A DNA stretch of 5,628 nucleotides from Cyclobacteriaceae bacterium. Its GTDB lineage: Bacteria > Bacteroidota > Bacteroidia > Cytophagales > Cyclobacteriaceae. Below, in pieces: positions 4,515 to 5,628 of this stretch (position 1 is the stretch's first letter; every line of letters starts with the position of its first letter). The notes under the pieces were generated by a model, which made no database searches, was not told the DNA's origin, and saw only the letters and a program-made list of their open reading frames with translations. The stretch covers positions 1-5,628 of the forward strand of contig JABFSY010000195.1 in assembly GCA_013140395.1 (NCBI GenBank), written 5' to 3'. Position numbers and translations under genes: made by a program.

Positions 4515-5600
4515 TTACTTTTTCAACAATTCAAAAAGGCGGGTATTCACATATAATGTTTCTTTCCAGACTTTCTTTGGTTTTAGAATTCCAATCTGCT
4601 CCAGTTTCTTCAAGTATTTCGAAGCCGTGACGCGCGACACTTTCAGACGATTGGTAATCATTTCAGTTTTACAATAGGGATGTTCAAACAGAATTTCAAT
4701 CAACTCTTTATCATAAGCTCCAGGCGCCTCTTTACGGATTTTTTCCTGCGTACTATGAAAGAGTTTCTGTATTGCTTTTATCTGAGCGCTGGTTTCAAGC
4801 GAAGTGGATTCTACACCACGCAATACATAAAGTATCCAATCTTCCCATTTATCTTTTGTTCGTACTTCCTGCAACAATCGGTAATACTCTGATTTGGTAT
4901 TAATGATGTAGTCACTTAAATAGAGAACAGGGGTTTCCAATAAGTTGTGAAGAATCAGGTAAAGGATGTTGATGATTCTGCCTGTTCTACCATTTCCATC
5001 ATAGAAAGGATGAATGCTCTCGAACTGATAGTGCTGAATAGCCATTTTGATCAAAGGTGAAATATCATCCTGAGCATTTAAATAATTCTCCAGGTTCTTC
5101 ATCAATCGCAAAATAGAATCATGATCATCCGGGGGTGTATAGATCAACTGATTTGTAGCTGCATTGCGCAATGCCGTACCCGGAAGTTTGCGTATGCCCG
5201 CATTATTGTCTTCCAGTATTTTTTGAATGGCGGTAATGGTATTCGTGTTGATAAATCCTTTCTGCTGAATGAATTTATATCCATACAGTGTTGCCTCCCG
5301 GTAGCGGAGCACTTCTTTGGTGGCCACATCCGGTTCCCATCCTTTTGCCGAAAGTGCCTGGTAGAGTTTGTCTTGGGTGGTGATTACATTTTCAATTTCA
5401 GAACTGGCCCGTGCCTCTTTCAGGATTACGGCATTGAGTAAAATAGCCGGATTGGGTAACGTATTTGTTAGCCCCTTTAACTCTGCCAACGCCACGGCAG
5501 ATTTTACCAACTGCCTGAGTACCTTCACAGTCTCGATCTGATTCCTTGCCGGAGGCAATTCAGGTAATTGATTGTTGGGTTGATCGACCTTGGTGATCAT
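4515..5600 (-). CDS. Fic-family protein adenylyltransferase, class II, with C-terminal winged helix
   Basis: The product is 361 residues. It carries the catalytic Fic motif HPFYDGNGRTGR at 197-208: H197 is the catalytic base, D201 the metal ligand, and N203, R205 and R208 bind phosphates. Fic enzymes transfer AMP from ATP to hydroxyl side chains of target proteins. The N-terminal part (about 10-80) looks like the Fic_N domain and holds the inhibitory helix motif SSEIEN (S66 to N71, fitting S/TxxxE-G/N), so E70 should block productive ATP binding by reaching R208. That placement defines class II, which is regulated by relief of self-inhibition. A probable target-binding flap covers about 141-156 (GTALRNAATNQLIYTP). 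Residues 300-361 form a winged-helix fold (TEMITNRLKVSRVTASKYLKKLEQIGILKPKK). The length and order match the well-studied Shewanella SoFic type. The ATG at 5600 is the first in frame here, but the frame stays open to the edge, so an upstream start cannot be fully excluded. The target is unknown. Confidence 0.93.
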   Translation of the reverse strand: MITKVDQPNNQLPELPPARNQIETVKVLRQLVKSAVALAELKGLTNTLPNPAILLNAVILKEARASSEIENVITTQDKLYQALSAKGWEPDVATKEVLRYREATLYGYKFIQQKGFINTNTITAIQKILEDNNAGIRKLPGTALRNAATNQLIYTPPDDHDSILRLMKNLENYLNAQDDISPLIKMAIQHYQFESIHPFYDGNGRTGRIINILYLILHNLLETPVLYLSDYIINTKSEYYRLLQEVRTKDKWEDWILYVLRGVESTSLETSAQIKAIQKLFHSTQEKIRKEAPGAYDKELIEILFEHPYCKTEMITNRLKVSRVTASKYLKKLEQIGILKPKKVWKETLYVNTRLFELLKK

Positions 5601-5628
5601 GAATATGTGTTTTTCACTTATATCATGT

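Noticed and set aside
5121..5441. Plus-strand open frame of 106 codons
   Set aside because: It is the opposite strand of the Fic gene, which has intact catalytic and inhibitory motifs.
1..5628. CRISPR array, tRNA, rRNA or complete insertion sequence
   Set aside because: No regularly spaced direct repeats, cloverleaf, ribosomal RNA stretch or transposase gene was found. The repeats present are short palindromes at irregular spacing.

Overview
The window looks like a piece of a Bacteroidota chromosome, probably Cytophagales-like. This is inferred from TAnnTTTG-type -7 promoter boxes upstream of two genes, the absence of clear Shine-Dalgarno sequences, two lipoproteins with short signal peptides, a cytochrome-domain style common in that phylum, and intergenic gaps filled with small hairpin-forming repeats. 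Protein calls rest on motif reading only; no database search was possible.

Layout. (1) Positions 1-820, minus strand: the N-terminal 273 codons of an RtcB-type RNA ligase that runs off the left edge, with a palindromic repeat inserted in frame. (2) 821-1552: a gene-free stretch of about 730 bases holding a bidirectional terminator-like hairpin, other hairpins and palindromes, and two copies of a dispersed repeat. (3) 1553-2101, plus: a small unrecognised lipoprotein. (4) 2229-3578, plus: a predicted lipoprotein joining an N-terminal c-type haem domain to a copper type II (PHM/DBM-like) monooxygenase core that keeps all six copper ligands. (5) 3579-3880: two adjacent hairpins, a half copy of the dispersed repeat and a small CCCCT/AGGGG hairpin. 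(6) 3881-4342, plus: a small multi-pass membrane protein. (7) 4343-4514: a REP-like inverted-repeat cluster between convergent genes. (8) 4515-5600, minus: a class II Fic AMP-transferase with a C-terminal winged helix.

The genes do not form an obvious single operon. The two lipoproteins are co-oriented but separated by 127 bases that contain a strong hairpin and a separate promoter-like box. The most interesting item is the haem-copper fusion. A tethered haem could feed electrons to the copper sites in place of free ascorbate, which would make it a self-contained, cell-envelope copper hydroxylase. The second theme is repeat traffic: at least four short palindromic families occur here, one of them inside the conserved rtcB coding sequence without breaking the frame.
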